64,000 nt of DNA from Artocarpus heterophyllus (lineage: Eukaryota > Streptophyta > Magnoliopsida > Rosales > Moraceae): NCBI GenBank assembly GCA_025403435.1, contig CM046347.1, forward strand, positions 22,084,597 to 22,148,596, given 5' to 3'. How positions within the stretch are numbered: the first letter of the stretch is position 1; the number at the start of each line of letters is the position of its first letter. The notes beneath the pieces were generated by a model that was not told the origin of the DNA, made no database searches, and saw only the letters and a list, made by a program, of their open reading frames with translations. Shown here piece by piece: positions 46,867 to 57,437 of this stretch. The translations under genes were made by a program, and so were the position numbers.

Positions 46867-47379
46867 TAAAATATTTTTCTTTGTTTCTTTATGTGTTTGT
46901 CCCAAAAAAAAAATTTGAAAATTTATTCGAGATATGATCATGGTTTTAAGGAAAAATCATTAAAACGACTGAGTAACAGAATTTCTGGAAACGCATTTTG
47001 ATGAACAAAAGTTTTCTTGAACTCATTCTCGAATAAAATTTCATCAACAAAAAGATTTTTATTTTTGTGTGATCTATACAGTTGTTGTTTAATAATTGTG
47101 ATTGTACCGTTTATCTTATAATAATAATATCTTGACTTTTCTTCTTTTGTCAGATGCATAATTTTATTCGGTAGGTGTCTTGTGTGTCGTGTAAGATAAG
47201 CTTTGCTTCGAATTTTAAAATTTAGTCCCATTTGTCAAAAGTTGTACAGTAAAGTCTAGTTTGTCAAAAAGTTAATAGTGTTGTCAGGTACAAGTTGTTT
47301 GCAGGTGTGTCACATTTATCTGTTCTTGTCTGTCATCATAGCTGTCTTTATTTAATTTTACCCAACGTTCTCTTTAGGT
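46867..47379 (+). other. Spacer between cargo ORFs with TTGTCAAAA motifs
   Basis: It contains TTGTCAAAAGTTGTACAG at 47232 and TTGTCAAAAAGTTAATAG at 47261, matching the paired motifs of the other cassette. The reverse frame at 46938 is not supported. Confidence 0.5.
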
Positions 47380-47380
47380 G

Positions 47381-47390
47381 TCTATAAAAT
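47381..47390 (+). promoter_or_regulatory. Putative TATA box of the LOG-like ORF
   Basis: TCTATAAAAT, 100 bp before the ATG at 47481, in the same 12-base context as the one at 46042. It suggests that each cargo ORF has its own promoter (inference). Confidence 0.5.
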
Positions 47391-47480
47391 CCTTTCAGTT
47401 TTTAAGTTTTTCTTAGAGCGAATTTATAAGATAGAGTCAGTCAAAAAAAAAAAAGAAGAGTCTTAGTCTTAGTAACTATC

Positions 47481-48120
47481 ATGGATTCCTCGTCCCAGTC
47501 ATCTTTAAAGTTCAACAATATCTGTGTGTTTTGTGGTTCTAAATCAGAAAAAGGCATTGATTACATAAAAAATGCATTTCATTTAGGCTATGTCTTGGCT
47601 AAGAAAAAGATAAACCTTGTCTATGGAGGAGGTAGTCTAGGTTTAATGGGTACTGTCTCTGCTGGAAGACGTTCTGGAGGTACTGGAGCTTTAGGTATTA
47701 TTCTAGGTGTCCTTGCTCAAAGTCATTTATGTGGTCCTACCATTGGTGTTGAAAAAATAGTTACAGGTATGCCTGAGTGAATAAGAGACATGGAGTTTGC
47801 TTCTGATGCTTTCATTGCCTTACCTAGAGGTTTAGGAACTCTAGAGGAACTTTTTGCCATTGCTAGTTGAAAATTGTTAGGACTACACTCTAAACCTGTT
47901 GGTTTGTTAAATATAAATGGTTACTTTGACAGTTTACTTAGTTTTTTAGATTATGCTGTGGAACAAAAGTTTCTTGAGGAGTCAGGAAGAAAGATTTTTA
48001 TCTCTGCCACTACTGTAGAGGAATTGCTCGAAAAAAATGCAAGTCATTGATCCTGAAACGAACACTGCAACATCAAAGTTCTGCGAAAAATGCAAACGAG
48101 ATTGGGATCTTTCTCTCTAA
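47481..48120 (+). pseudogene. LOG-like ORF (Athila copy), two stops and one frameshift
   Basis: It starts MDSSSQSSLKFNNICVFCGS, then NLVYGGGSLGLMG (the Gly loop, better preserved than in the other copy), SDAFIALPRGLGTLEEL (the second residue of PGG is Arg), SKPVGLLNINGYFD and FLDYAVEQ, ending TATSK and a short tail. Two Trp codons seem to have become TGA (47778-47780 and within AIAS-stop-KLLG near 47868). An extra A in the run at about 48031 shifts the frame near the end. As in the copy at 17177, the residues before SDAF (RDMEFA) do not give the usual QRK..M. It is intronless like the other copy. Closest relationship is to that copy, with shared GLGTLEE and TATSK features. Confidence 0.8.
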
Positions 48121-48404
48121 ACTCTACCTCTTTTAGTTTTACTTACAACATTATTGTTTTTGTCTTTGTTTATGCTTTTGTCTTTGAATAACTGCTCTGG
48201 TAAGTATATGTTGTTACTCTTCTTACTTAATCTTGTTAAACTTTGGAACAGTGTTCAATTTTGGTTGGGGGGAGAAGGTTGTGTCTATTTTTTTTTCTTT
48301 TGTGATTGAATCTGGGACTAGTTTTAAAAACCAAGCGAAAAAATAACTAAAATAAAAAAGAGAGTGTGCTGTTTGTAAGACTTTAAGATTCATGTGTTCA
48401 TAGG

Positions 48405-48447
48405 TCGAGATGGCTGAGTGAAGGTTTTGTCCTAAAACACGTCTTGA
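48405..48447 (+). other. Conserved hairpin 2a
   Basis: Stem TCGAGATG (48405-48412) with CGTCTTGA (48440-48447), eight pairs including two G-U. Inside are GCTGAGTGAAGG, TCCT and AAAACA. It is the most diverged member of the family. Confidence 0.55.
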
Positions 48448-48522
48448 TAATGGTCCAAAAATGAAGTCCTTTGTGTTTGTAAAATTCTCATCTCTGCATT
48501 TTTCTTTTGTAGCATAAAAGTT

Positions 48523-48572
48523 TGAAGATGACTGAGGTAAGGAGTATTTATTATTCTCGAAACGCATCTTCA
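48523..48572 (+). other. Conserved hairpin 2b
   Basis: Stem TGAAGATG (48523-48530) with CATCTTCA (48565-48572), eight Watson-Crick pairs. Inside are ACTGAGGTAAGGAGT, ATTCTCGAAACG. Confidence 0.75.
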
Positions 48573-48577
48573 CCTTG

Positions 48578-48629
48578 GTAGAAATAGTTGAGTAATGGAG
48601 TGACTAGCATTCTTAAAACGTGTTTCTAC
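48578..48629 (+). other. Conserved hairpin 2c
   Basis: Stem GTAGAAATA (48578-48586) with TGTTTCTAC (48621-48629), nine pairs including one G-U. Inside are GTTGAGTAATGGAGTG and CATTCTTAAAACG. It lies six bases after hairpin 2b. Confidence 0.75.
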
Positions 48630-49876
48630 ATGATTGTAAAAACTATGTGTTTGCATTGCATTTATTATTAAAAAAAAAACAAAACAAAACCAAAAAAAAA
48701 ACAACTCAAAAAAAATAAAAAAAAAATAAAAAAATAAAAATCTAAAAATATTTTGGTGATTTGCCTCCTGTCCAATGACGATATCAAGATTATATCATTT
48801 CCATGACTTTAGGTAAAATTTAAATACTATTTGAGTTTATGTTAGTTTCTTTAGTTTGCCATATGTTTAGGATGAAATTTTCCCAAAGTTTGAACACTTA
48901 ATCTTGCACTATGATTTGTTATATTAATTTAGAGGTTGTTTATGTTAGTATAATTTGGTTTATTTTTATAAAATCTTATAATTTGTTTAAATCCCTCTTG
49001 AGGCGAAATCCTAGATAACACTAAGTTATAGATATAATTTAGGCCATCTTTGGATCGTTTGAGCCTTTGAAACTAACCTGTTTACATTCTATATCCCTAG
49101 TTACCTCGTTGTGCTTAATGTTCTATTTTTTTTGTTACCCATATATTTAGCCTAGCCTTTTTAATAAATTCATAATCCTTTTCTTGTACCTTTCACTCAT
49201 AAGGCATCTGTTTTTTCAAGTGAATTCAGGTTTATGAGGTTAGGATGAGTTAGGAATATCTACTACCTCTGTAAAATATGTACGTTTATTGTAATTCTTC
49301 AGTTATGTTGTAAAAAAAAAAAAGCGTAAAAAAAAAGAAAGTTAAATAAAAAGTGGTTGACAAAGGAAATTTCATTTCGAGTTCGGGATTGTAAACTTTA
49401 TGAATTGGATTGTACATTTTAAAGGTTCGGGATTTTTATAAGTGTCTTATGGGTGAACTGAGCCTCAAATATATCTTCCATCATACCTTTAACCCAAGCC
49501 TTACATTACAAGCCGAATAAAGTCTGAAAAGTCTTTAACAAGGTGTTATTCTACATTAGTGGAGAGAGGGATGAAAAACAAATTCATAAGAATTTATTTA
49601 AATAAATTAAGATATATTAATATAAATTTATCTGGTTAATATACATTGATTAGTAATAGAAATTCACACACACATAGGGGAAAATTCATCTTAAATATCT
49701 GACGAACTCTAGAAATGAATCATAACTTAATTAATGTTTACATCTTTACTTTGAGGCATGAATATGGGATAAACCCTGAGGAAAATCAGTGAGGAATCAC
49801 AAGTTAAAAAAAAAAAATCTTTTGTTTGTTTTAAGTTTTATCGCTTTAGTTGCTAGAGACTAGCAATACGCTGGTT
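48630..49876 (+). other. 3' internal non-coding region of the Athila element
   Basis: A-runs (48669-48735) and AT-rich DNA. 49440-49570 has TGAACTGAGCCTCAAATA and TACATTACAAGCCGAATAAA, wording typical of the untranslated region before the polypurine tract in Athila-type elements (family knowledge). No gene. Confidence 0.5.
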
Positions 49877-49884
49877 GGGGGGTG
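49877..49884 (+). other. Polypurine tract of the Athila element
   Basis: GGGGGGTG directly before the 3' LTR start TGATGAGACT. Confidence 0.8.
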
Positions 49885-52001
49885 TGATGAGACTGTAAAA
49901 GTGTACATTTTTTAAGGCTTAAATCATTTGTTTACGCTTTTATTTCTCATTAAATCCTCTAATTAATAGCATTTTGTGTTAATAAGTATTTTTGTGTCTT
50001 GGTGTGAAAATATGTTTAAAAATGCATTTTTAGTGTGTTTTTATGTTTTTAGTAATTTTTAGAGTCATTTTGGTGTGTTAATAAGTGTCTAGTCTGTAAA
50101 TAGTCAAAACCGTTAAAGTAATACGGTTCTTTTATTTTGAGTTTTAGTGTGTTTGATAGTGTGTTTTAAATTTATAAATATGTCTTGTTATATTTTTAGT
50201 AATTTTTAAAAATATTTCCAAGTCATAAAAATTATATCTGTGCTAAACCGCAAGAGACCAGAAATTTTAGGAGTTTTTATTTAATTTTGTGTGTTTTAAT
50301 CTAAAATAAATATTTTTTAAATATTATGTTTGTAAAATAATTAATATTAGTGTGATTGTGATTTTAGATTTGAAATTTGGAGGAAAAGCGGAGCAAAACG
50401 ACACAAAAATAGATAAAATCAGACATCAAATGCATCAAAAAGATAAAGAGAATTTGAATTTAAATTAAATGAGACACGTGGCATAACAAGGACGGTTGGA
50501 TTCATTGCCAAATTAATCTCAGCCGTCTAAGGAAGAGACGCGTGTCAACGCGTCATTCGGTGCGTCAGCGAAATCTCACAGTGCTGTCCACGTGTCGAGA
50601 TATGATTGGAGAGTGCAACACACACGCCGACAAAGCTGCAGCGTGTCTCAGAGGGTGCAGCAGGCGTGTCCGATCGTGTGCGCTCGTGTCCACGTGCATC
50701 CGTTCTTTGAACCGTCAGATCTGAATAGTTTGGCTCATCCATCGGCCTTAAATCTTGGTCCCACCTGGCCCATCTTGCCCGCGTCTGACAACCATTGGAT
50801 CTCATTTTGAACAGTTCAGATTGTGCCTGTTTCGTGCTAATCTGGTCTGTGTCACACTGGATTACAAACTCAAATTCGCATACTCACCAACACGGATCAG
50901 CGTGAAAGAAGAAGGAAATAATTCAAATTGTCAACTTTCAATAGGAAAGAGCATTAATTATAAGTGGACGTTTGTAAAATCGATTCCCTATAAATACCGA
51001 GGCATTTGCCTCAGTTAAGGAGAGCCCCTCTCGCAGCATGAAAATGCTATTGTAATAATTATAGTCTAGTTTTTATTTTAGTTTTTAGTCTAGTTTCTTG
51101 TAAAATATTTTCTAATTTATGTTGTAAAAATTATGCTCAATAATATCAGTAGTACTTTATTAATTATGTCTTTGTCAATTTCTTTTTAGTTGAGGGGAGA
51201 GGGGGAAATTCTGGCAAAATTGTCTTAAACATTTTTGGTTTTTCTTAGTTTTCTAAGCTGTTGTAATGCCAAAATATTTCCTTAGAAAACTTAGAATTTC
51301 AATATTCTCTTAGCTGGAGCTCTGCCAAAATTACGGTTTTGATTTATCGACGACATAGACTGGCACGTATAATGCTTGGGAGGATCTTGATTACTCGTAG
51401 ACAGAGAATGGCTCGGTAAATGCTTAACTTACTATCTTGGTTGTTATTTTAGTTAAGTTATGTTGAAATGCTACTTATTTATTAAGTTGTGTTTTTGCTA
51501 CATTATAGACATGGAATGGCACAATAAATGCTTGATAAATGTTGATTTATTGTCGACATAGGATGACATAGTGTATACTTAAATCAACTAATAAATAAAA
51601 AGAGAAACTAAAATATATTGAAGATAATTGTCAGAATAGAACCTTTGAACCTCAGCCTTGTTATTATTGTTGTTTTACTTCTTTAAATTGTCGTTATTAT
51701 TGTTATCACTCTGCTTAAATTATTATTTGTATTTCTTGTTATTAAAGTTCTAAATTATCAAAATTAAAAAAATGAAAAATCTTGTAAAAATGTGTAAATA
51801 TTGTAAATACATTCTGTGAATAATAAATATTAATCCTCAAATTTTTCAGCTTAAATAAAAAGAAAAAGTTAATATAATATATATACTGGAACTGAATAAA
51901 TCCTTCCCTATGGGTTCGACCTCGGATTTACCGAGAAAATATTACTTGAGACAACCTTATACTTGAGGTTAGTTTAAAATGCGTAAATAGACGCGAGACC
52001 A
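49885..52001 (+). mobile_element. 3' LTR of the Athila-like element
   Basis: 2117 bp, same length as the 5' LTR, with scattered substitutions and balanced small indels. It is followed by CGAAG (52002-52006). Confidence 0.9.
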
Positions 52002-52006
52002 CGAAG

Positions 52007-52131
52007 CTTTTCAGCAAATAAGGTTAGTAAGATTTGGTTAATTTATACATATAATGTGTCAAACTTGTGTTTTAAAAAATACTCTGATATAAAAAAATTT
52101 TAAAATTCTGCTACGTACTGTTTTTCTAACA
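52007..52131 (+). mobile_element. 5' LTR of element B, right part
   Basis: It resumes as CTTTTCAGCAAATAAGG and ends TTTTTCTAACA, matching the end of the LTR of A (35467-35591). The primer site TGGTACCAGAGC follows at 52134. Confidence 0.8.
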
Positions 52132-52133
52132 AT

Positions 52134-52145
52134 TGGTACCAGAGC
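52134..52145 (+). other. Primer-binding site of element B (Met tRNA)
   Basis: TGGTACCAGAGC, one change from the standard TGGTATCAGAGC. Confidence 0.8.
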
Positions 52146-53821
52146 TATGGTTTTTACATAAATTTACAAATTTGTGATCATGCTAGTAAATTAAGTGATC
52201 TTTATCTCTCCTATACTTGGATTTAATTTTTTAAAAAGTTGGTACTCTAGGGTTTCTATATATTTATTTGTTGTCATGGATTATATGATAAATGTTTATT
52301 AATTAGTTATGGTCGATTAAATTACTATTTAATTAATTATTAATTAATTAATTTATGCTGTTATGGTTCCTTAGAGGTTAGAATGCGTATCTAGGTTTTT
52401 CATGTAATTAGATGATAGATTATCATCTCCGTTTAGGAATTATTATTTAATTTTAAATTTGTAAGAATTTTGTAATTAAACAATCATTTAGAGAAGACAG
52501 ATCTATAAGATGGATGATAGCGCTCCTAGGTATTTCCTGAATCTCTAGTTTTATGTTTTTGAATTGTTGAAAATTAAATTAATAAATTGCATTAAAAGAT
52601 GTATTTTTTGGATGTTATGACTTCTGCACAGTCGGCATGCTGTACCCTTAGGTCTAGTAGGCCGATGGTCATAGATCGGGAGGCTAGACTTCAAGTTTGA
52701 TAGGCCGGACTTCAAGTTTGGCAGGTCATCAGCATGGCAGAAATTTGATGGCTCTAGTGGCAGGCCAAACTTTCCAGTTCGGCAGGCCGAACTGTCATGA
52801 TCGACAGGCTGATGGATCATGACCAGCAGGCCGATCATAGATTAGCATGCCCGCATAAAGCTTTAATTTTTCAAAAAAGGTGCATTTTTTGATGCAATTT
52901 TGATTTTATTTTTGGGACAATTTTGAGAAACATTAAAATTTGGATATAACCGAAAATATAGAGTATTCAATCTATGCGGGATTGAAGACTTGAGAATGGA
53001 AGTTACATGAAGAAAGATACAATTTGAAGATTCAAGGATGAATAATTTATAATATGTTTTGATTATTCTCTTGTAATCTTTGTTTTCTTTTCTCTAGGGT
53101 GGAACCATAATATTACGGTTATTTATTATTATTTTGCTTGTAGTTTTGCATGATTGCTTTGCTTGTCTGCATTATAATAGGATTTGCTATGTATATTGAT
53201 AACATGTCATATAGAATAGAGAATGCCGCTCATTAAAAGTTGTTCATGCATGTTGATAAAATAAAACCTTGATTTGAAAAGAATGAGTGGGTGAAGGTTT
53301 TCAAAGAGATGACCTATAGCCTCTATCGTTGGTTCATGGTAGCACATGGTGGTTCCGACACCTAGGATGGGACTTCATCATGTACCAAGTTGGATTTCTG
53401 AGAGGATAATGTATTTTAGCATAATTTATGGTTGCACACCCATAGGTGGTGATTATAAATCATGGATAAAATATTAAAACGATGGTTATACACTCATGTT
53501 AATTTTTTCATTAACCTCACCTAGGAGCTCTGTTAATAAAATTGATGGCCAAAGAAACGATTATTAATATATGCTGGATCATATGGGTCCTGGATGGCAT
53601 ATATTAATCAGGAGGGGATCCGTGTTCCTGATTGAATTTGGCAAGACTCCCCTAGGAGCTTGTTGAATTATGAGTTGGGAATTATCATTGTAAGGTTGTG
53701 ATATTTTTAAGATTTTGACACATAAACACATTTATATGTTTTACATAATTGTGTTATCTTACTAAATTATTATGATATGTTTGCTTATGTTTCGTATATG
53801 ATTTTTTATTGTAGATTAAAA
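52146..53821 (+). other. Leader of element B with two adjacent hairpins
   Basis: Non-coding leader. CAGTTCGG (52775-52782) pairs with CCGAACTG (52787-52794) around a CAGG loop. The next stem, GTCATGATC (52794-52802), pairs with GATCATGAC (52815-52823). The block also carries repeated GGCAGGCC motifs. Leader RNA structure for packaging or dimerisation is a possible role (inference). Confidence 0.65.
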
Positions 53822-54730
53822 ATGTCTGAAAATGCTTTATCTTTGATACTTGATAAAAAATAATTAACCGGTGGGAATTTTAATGATTGGGAAAAAACCT
53901 AAACATCGTTCTATCCTTTTAAAAACTAAAATTTGTGCAGACGATACCTTGTCCTCCCGAGCCTACGAGAGATTCCACCAACGATCAAAACCAAGCATAT
54001 GATCGTTGGAAAGATGCTAATGATCAGGCATGCTGTCATGTTATGGCTCACATGAATAATGTGCTGCACACTCAACATGAGGATTATGAGACTGCTAGGT
54101 AGATCGTGGATAATCTAGAAGACATGTTTGAAGGCCAGGCCTCAACAAAGCGGCAAAGGGCACTTTGGAAACTCTTAAACTATATTTAGAGATTGGGGAC
54201 GTCTATGAAAGAGCAAATGATGTTGGTCATGGGTTATCTTGTTGAGGTTCAAGCCTATGGAGCTAATATCGATGCCAAGTCACAGATGACTATGTTTTTT
54301 GGACTCTATCAAAGGAGTTCATCCCGTTTAGAGCTTATTGAGCAATAGACAGTGTGTGACCTTAATGGAGTTGATAAAGTAGTTACAAGAGTTTGAAAAT
54401 TTGATCAAGGAAACTCCTGCTAGTGGAGATGCTAACTTGGCAGCTGCATCCAGTTCCAATCCTAATCCAAGGAATGGAAGGAAGCAAAAAGCTGAGAATG
54501 GAAAGGTTGGGCACATAAAGACGAATTCCAAGAACTTCCTTTCCAAAGGAGGTAGGTGTAATCTTTTGGAAACTTGTTTAGTTGAAGAATCAGGTGACAC
54601 ATGGGTCCTAGATTCTAGAGTAACTAATCATGATTGTATTTCTCTCGAGGGATTCTGGGAAACGAGAAGTTTACTTCATGAAAACTTCACGTTCGGATGG
54701 GCGATGGATCCTTGGAGTTGGTTGAAGTAG
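53822..54730 (+). pseudogene. Element B gag and protease start, with deleted half zinc knuckle
   Basis: It begins MSENALSLILDKK and is frame-shifted early. From about 54360 a continuous frame runs LQEFENLIKETPASGDANLA, then AENGKVGHIKTNSKNF. Compared with A, a Lys-rich stretch and the first half of the zinc knuckle (CFFCGK) are missing, and the remaining Cys is Ser. The protease site reads DSRVTNHDC where DSGATNH is usual, so it is inactive. Confidence 0.75.
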
Positions 54731-55754
54731 TGGGATATGTCAATTTTTATTTTGATAATTATAGGAGTTTAGTTTTGTAAGATTATTTTTATGTTCCTAA
54801 ACTTAAAAAGGAATTTAATATCTGTAGCTTGTTTATTTAAAGATTCATATTCGGTTTCTTTTAATAACAAAGTGGTGATTCAAAAAAAAAATCTTTTATC
54901 TGTGATGGATAGATGTAAAATAACATATATTTTATCAAACCTAAGATGGACTCATTGCTGAACAATAAGGTTAATGATAATAACTCTAAAAAACTTAAAA
55001 CTTTCACTCTAATAAGACTTATCTTTAGCATTTGTGACTTGGTCATATTAACCTGAATAGCATTCAAAGGTTGGTAAGGGATGGACCTTTAAGTCACTTA
55101 AAGGTGGAATCTATACCACAATATGAATCTTGTTTGGAGGGTCAAAAGACCAAAAGACCATTCAAGTCTAAGGGCAATAGCGCTGAAGGAGTTCTAGAAC
55201 TTTTGCATAGTAATGTTTGCGAACCGATGAACATCCAGGCACGAGGAGGCGTAGCGAAGAGAAGAAATAGGACTTTGTTGGACATCGTCAAGTCCATGAT
55301 GAGTTATTCATCATTGCCTTTGTCCTTTTAGGGATATGCACTACAAACCGCATGCATCTTTTGAGTAAAGTGCCTTCAAAATCGGTTCCTAAAACTCCTC
55401 ACGAGTTGTGGGTGAGTAAGAAGACATCCTTAAACCATATTCGCATATAGGGATGTTTAGCTCATGTCCTGTTTAGGGATGCGAATAAGTTGTAAGCACG
55501 TTCTAAAGTTTGTATGTTTGTAAGATACTCAAAAGGGAATAAAGAGGGAGGGGGGGGGGGGGGGTATTTCTATAACCCAAAGGAAAATAAAACCGTGGTT
55601 TCAACTAATGTAACTTTCCTTGAAGAGAGTTACATGGACAACTTAAGCCTCAAAGCAAAGTGATGCTCAAAGAGTTAAGGAGTGATTCAATCACTTTGGG
55701 GGTTCCGGTAGAAACCACTTCAATAAGTGTAGAAAAATCAAACGAACCTGAACA
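54731..55754 (+). pseudogene. Element B pre-integrase and integrase, core deleted
   Basis: Blocks HLKVESIPQYESCLEGQ and TKRPFKSKGN (end of the pre-integrase zinc region) are followed by EPMNIQARGGVAKRRNRT. Relative to A this joins the region before the catalytic core directly to its far end, so both catalytic Asp residues are lost, and the third acidic position is Lys. A run of 15 G (55550-55564) lies in what is AAAAGGGG in A. Stops are frequent. Up to 55754 the frame resembles copia integrase C-terminus. Confidence 0.7.
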
Positions 55755-57423
55755 ATAATCTAAGGGGTTTCAGTGCAGTGGGAGGATCGGGCATTAACCC
55801 GAGCAGTATATGTTCAATGGTGAGGCCTTCTTGGCTGAACCAGATGAACATGATAGGGATCCTTACACTTACGCAGAGGCTATGAAGGATATTGATTCGA
55901 AACTCTAGATAGGGGCCATGAACATTGAGATAAAGTTTATGGAGACTAATTGAGTCTAAGAGCGTATGGATAACCCATAGGACGTAAGTGGATCTACGAG
56001 AGGAAGAGAAGAGTGGATGGAAAGGTCAAAACCTTTAAGGCCAGACTAGTAGCTAAGGGATATACGGAAAAGGAAGGAATCGATTATGAGGAAACCTTTT
56101 CGCCTGTAGCCATGCTTAAATCCATCCATATTCTCCTGTTCATAGTTGACGCCATCGACTATGAGATTTGGCAGATGGATGTCAAGATAGCTTTTCTAAA
56201 TGGCTATCTTGATGAGACCATTTATATAGAACAACCAGATGGGTTCAAGGTCAAAGATTGGGAGGGTAAGGTTTATAAGTTGCTAAAGTCAATATATGGA
56301 CTTAAGTAGGCTTTCCGTTCTTGCAATGTAAGATTTGATTAAGTGATCAAGACTTATGGGTTTGCACAAAATGTGGACGAACCATGTGTGTACAAACATA
56401 TTGAGCATAGAAAGGTTGTTTTTTTTACTATTCTATGTAGATGACATTCTGCTACTTGGCAATGACATTGGGGCTTTGTCATCGGTCAAATTATGGTTGA
56501 CTAAGCAGTTTGACATGAAGGACTTGGGTGAGGCTAATTTTATTCTCAGTTTCTAGATCTTTTGGGATAGGAAGAACAAAATTATAACTTTATCCCTAGT
56601 AGGCTACAAGGATAAGACTCTCACGAGGTTTGAAATGTAGGATTCCAAGGAAGGTGAGCAACCATCTAGGTCTAGAATTACTCTTTCTAAGAAAGACTCT
56701 CTAAAGTATGAGGAAGAAAGAGAATACATGAAGAAGGTGCTTTATGCTTCGGTTGTGGGCAGTCTCTTATAAACGATGCTTTGCACGCAATTGGATACTT
56801 GTTATGCAGTTAGGATTATAAGTCGATTTTAGACGAATCTGGGACCAAACCATTAAGTTGCGGTCAAGCATATTTTCAAGCACCTGAGAAGGACTCGATG
56901 GTATATACTTGTGTATTTGGGTGAGGACTTAACTCCTCCAGGATACACTAATTTAGATTTCCAATCTTGTTTGGATTCTAGGAGATCGACTTCGGGTTTT
57001 ATGTTTACTCTAGGTAGCGTTGCTATCAGTTGGAGAAGTGTGAAGCAAGATTGCACTTCGGATTCAACGATGGAGGCCAAGTATGTGGCGGCTAGTGATG
57101 CTTCAAAAGAAGCAGTGTGGCTATGCAAGTTCCTTGGAGATCTTGAGGTAGTTCTTAGAATGGATATAATGGTATCACTATATTGTGATAATAGTACGGC
57201 AGTAGCTAATGCTAAGGAACCAAGATTTCATAAAAAGAGTAAGCATATTGATCGAAACTATCATGTGATAAAGGACTTCATAAAAGGCAGGCATGTTAAT
57301 GTATGCAAAATCGCATTAGAGGACAATTTAGCTGATCCATTCACGAAGACACTTACAAGGAGAGTCTTCGAGAGGCATGTGGAAGCTATTGGGATGCAAA
57401 ATTTGTCATATTTACTCACTTAG
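55755..57423 (+). pseudogene. Element B reverse transcriptase and RNase H
   Basis: RT blocks are [28 protein letters not shown] (two blocks), DYEIWQMDVKIAFLNGYLDE, IYIEQPDGF, then FYVDDILLLGND (catalytic YVDD intact, about 56438), WLTKQFDMKDLGEANFIL. RNase H blocks are TSGFMFTLGSVAISWRS, STMEAKYVAASDASKEAVWL, LYCDNSTAVANAKEP and HIDRNYHVIKDFI. RNase H from 56911 is an unbroken 170-codon frame. Stops near 56308, 56557 and 56637 break the RT. Confidence 0.85.
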
Positions 57424-57425
57424 TG

Positions 57426-57437
57426 CAAGTGGGAGAT
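57426..57437 (+). other. Polypurine tract of element B
   Basis: CAAGTGGGAGAT directly before the 3' LTR, the standard copia form (GTGGGAGATT). Confidence 0.8.

Larger units (their letters stand above)
40062..52001 (+). mobile_element. Complete Athila-like Ty3 element carrying the two-gene cargo, no pol
   Basis: 5' LTR 40062-42178, Asp-tRNA-type primer site, gag and protease, then cargo ORF 1 and LOG-like ORF, polypurine tract, 3' LTR 49885-52001, with CGAAG duplications. After the protease no reverse transcriptase, RNase H or integrase is found in 45653-49876, where pol would be expected. The element is therefore non-autonomous. The cargo occupies the downstream half in the same orientation. 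The two LTRs have the same length (2117 bp) and differ by a few percent by eye, so the insertion is older than the one at 12075. Confidence 0.9.

Noticed and set aside
48405..48629. SECIS or riboswitch (TPP-like CTGAGA) element
   Set aside because: The invariant bases of these classes are missing. Only short, chance-level similarity.
45653..49876. Hidden Athila pol or env-like gene
   Set aside because: No RT, RNase H or integrase motif was found. The positions are occupied by the cargo ORFs, which match no Athila domain I know.
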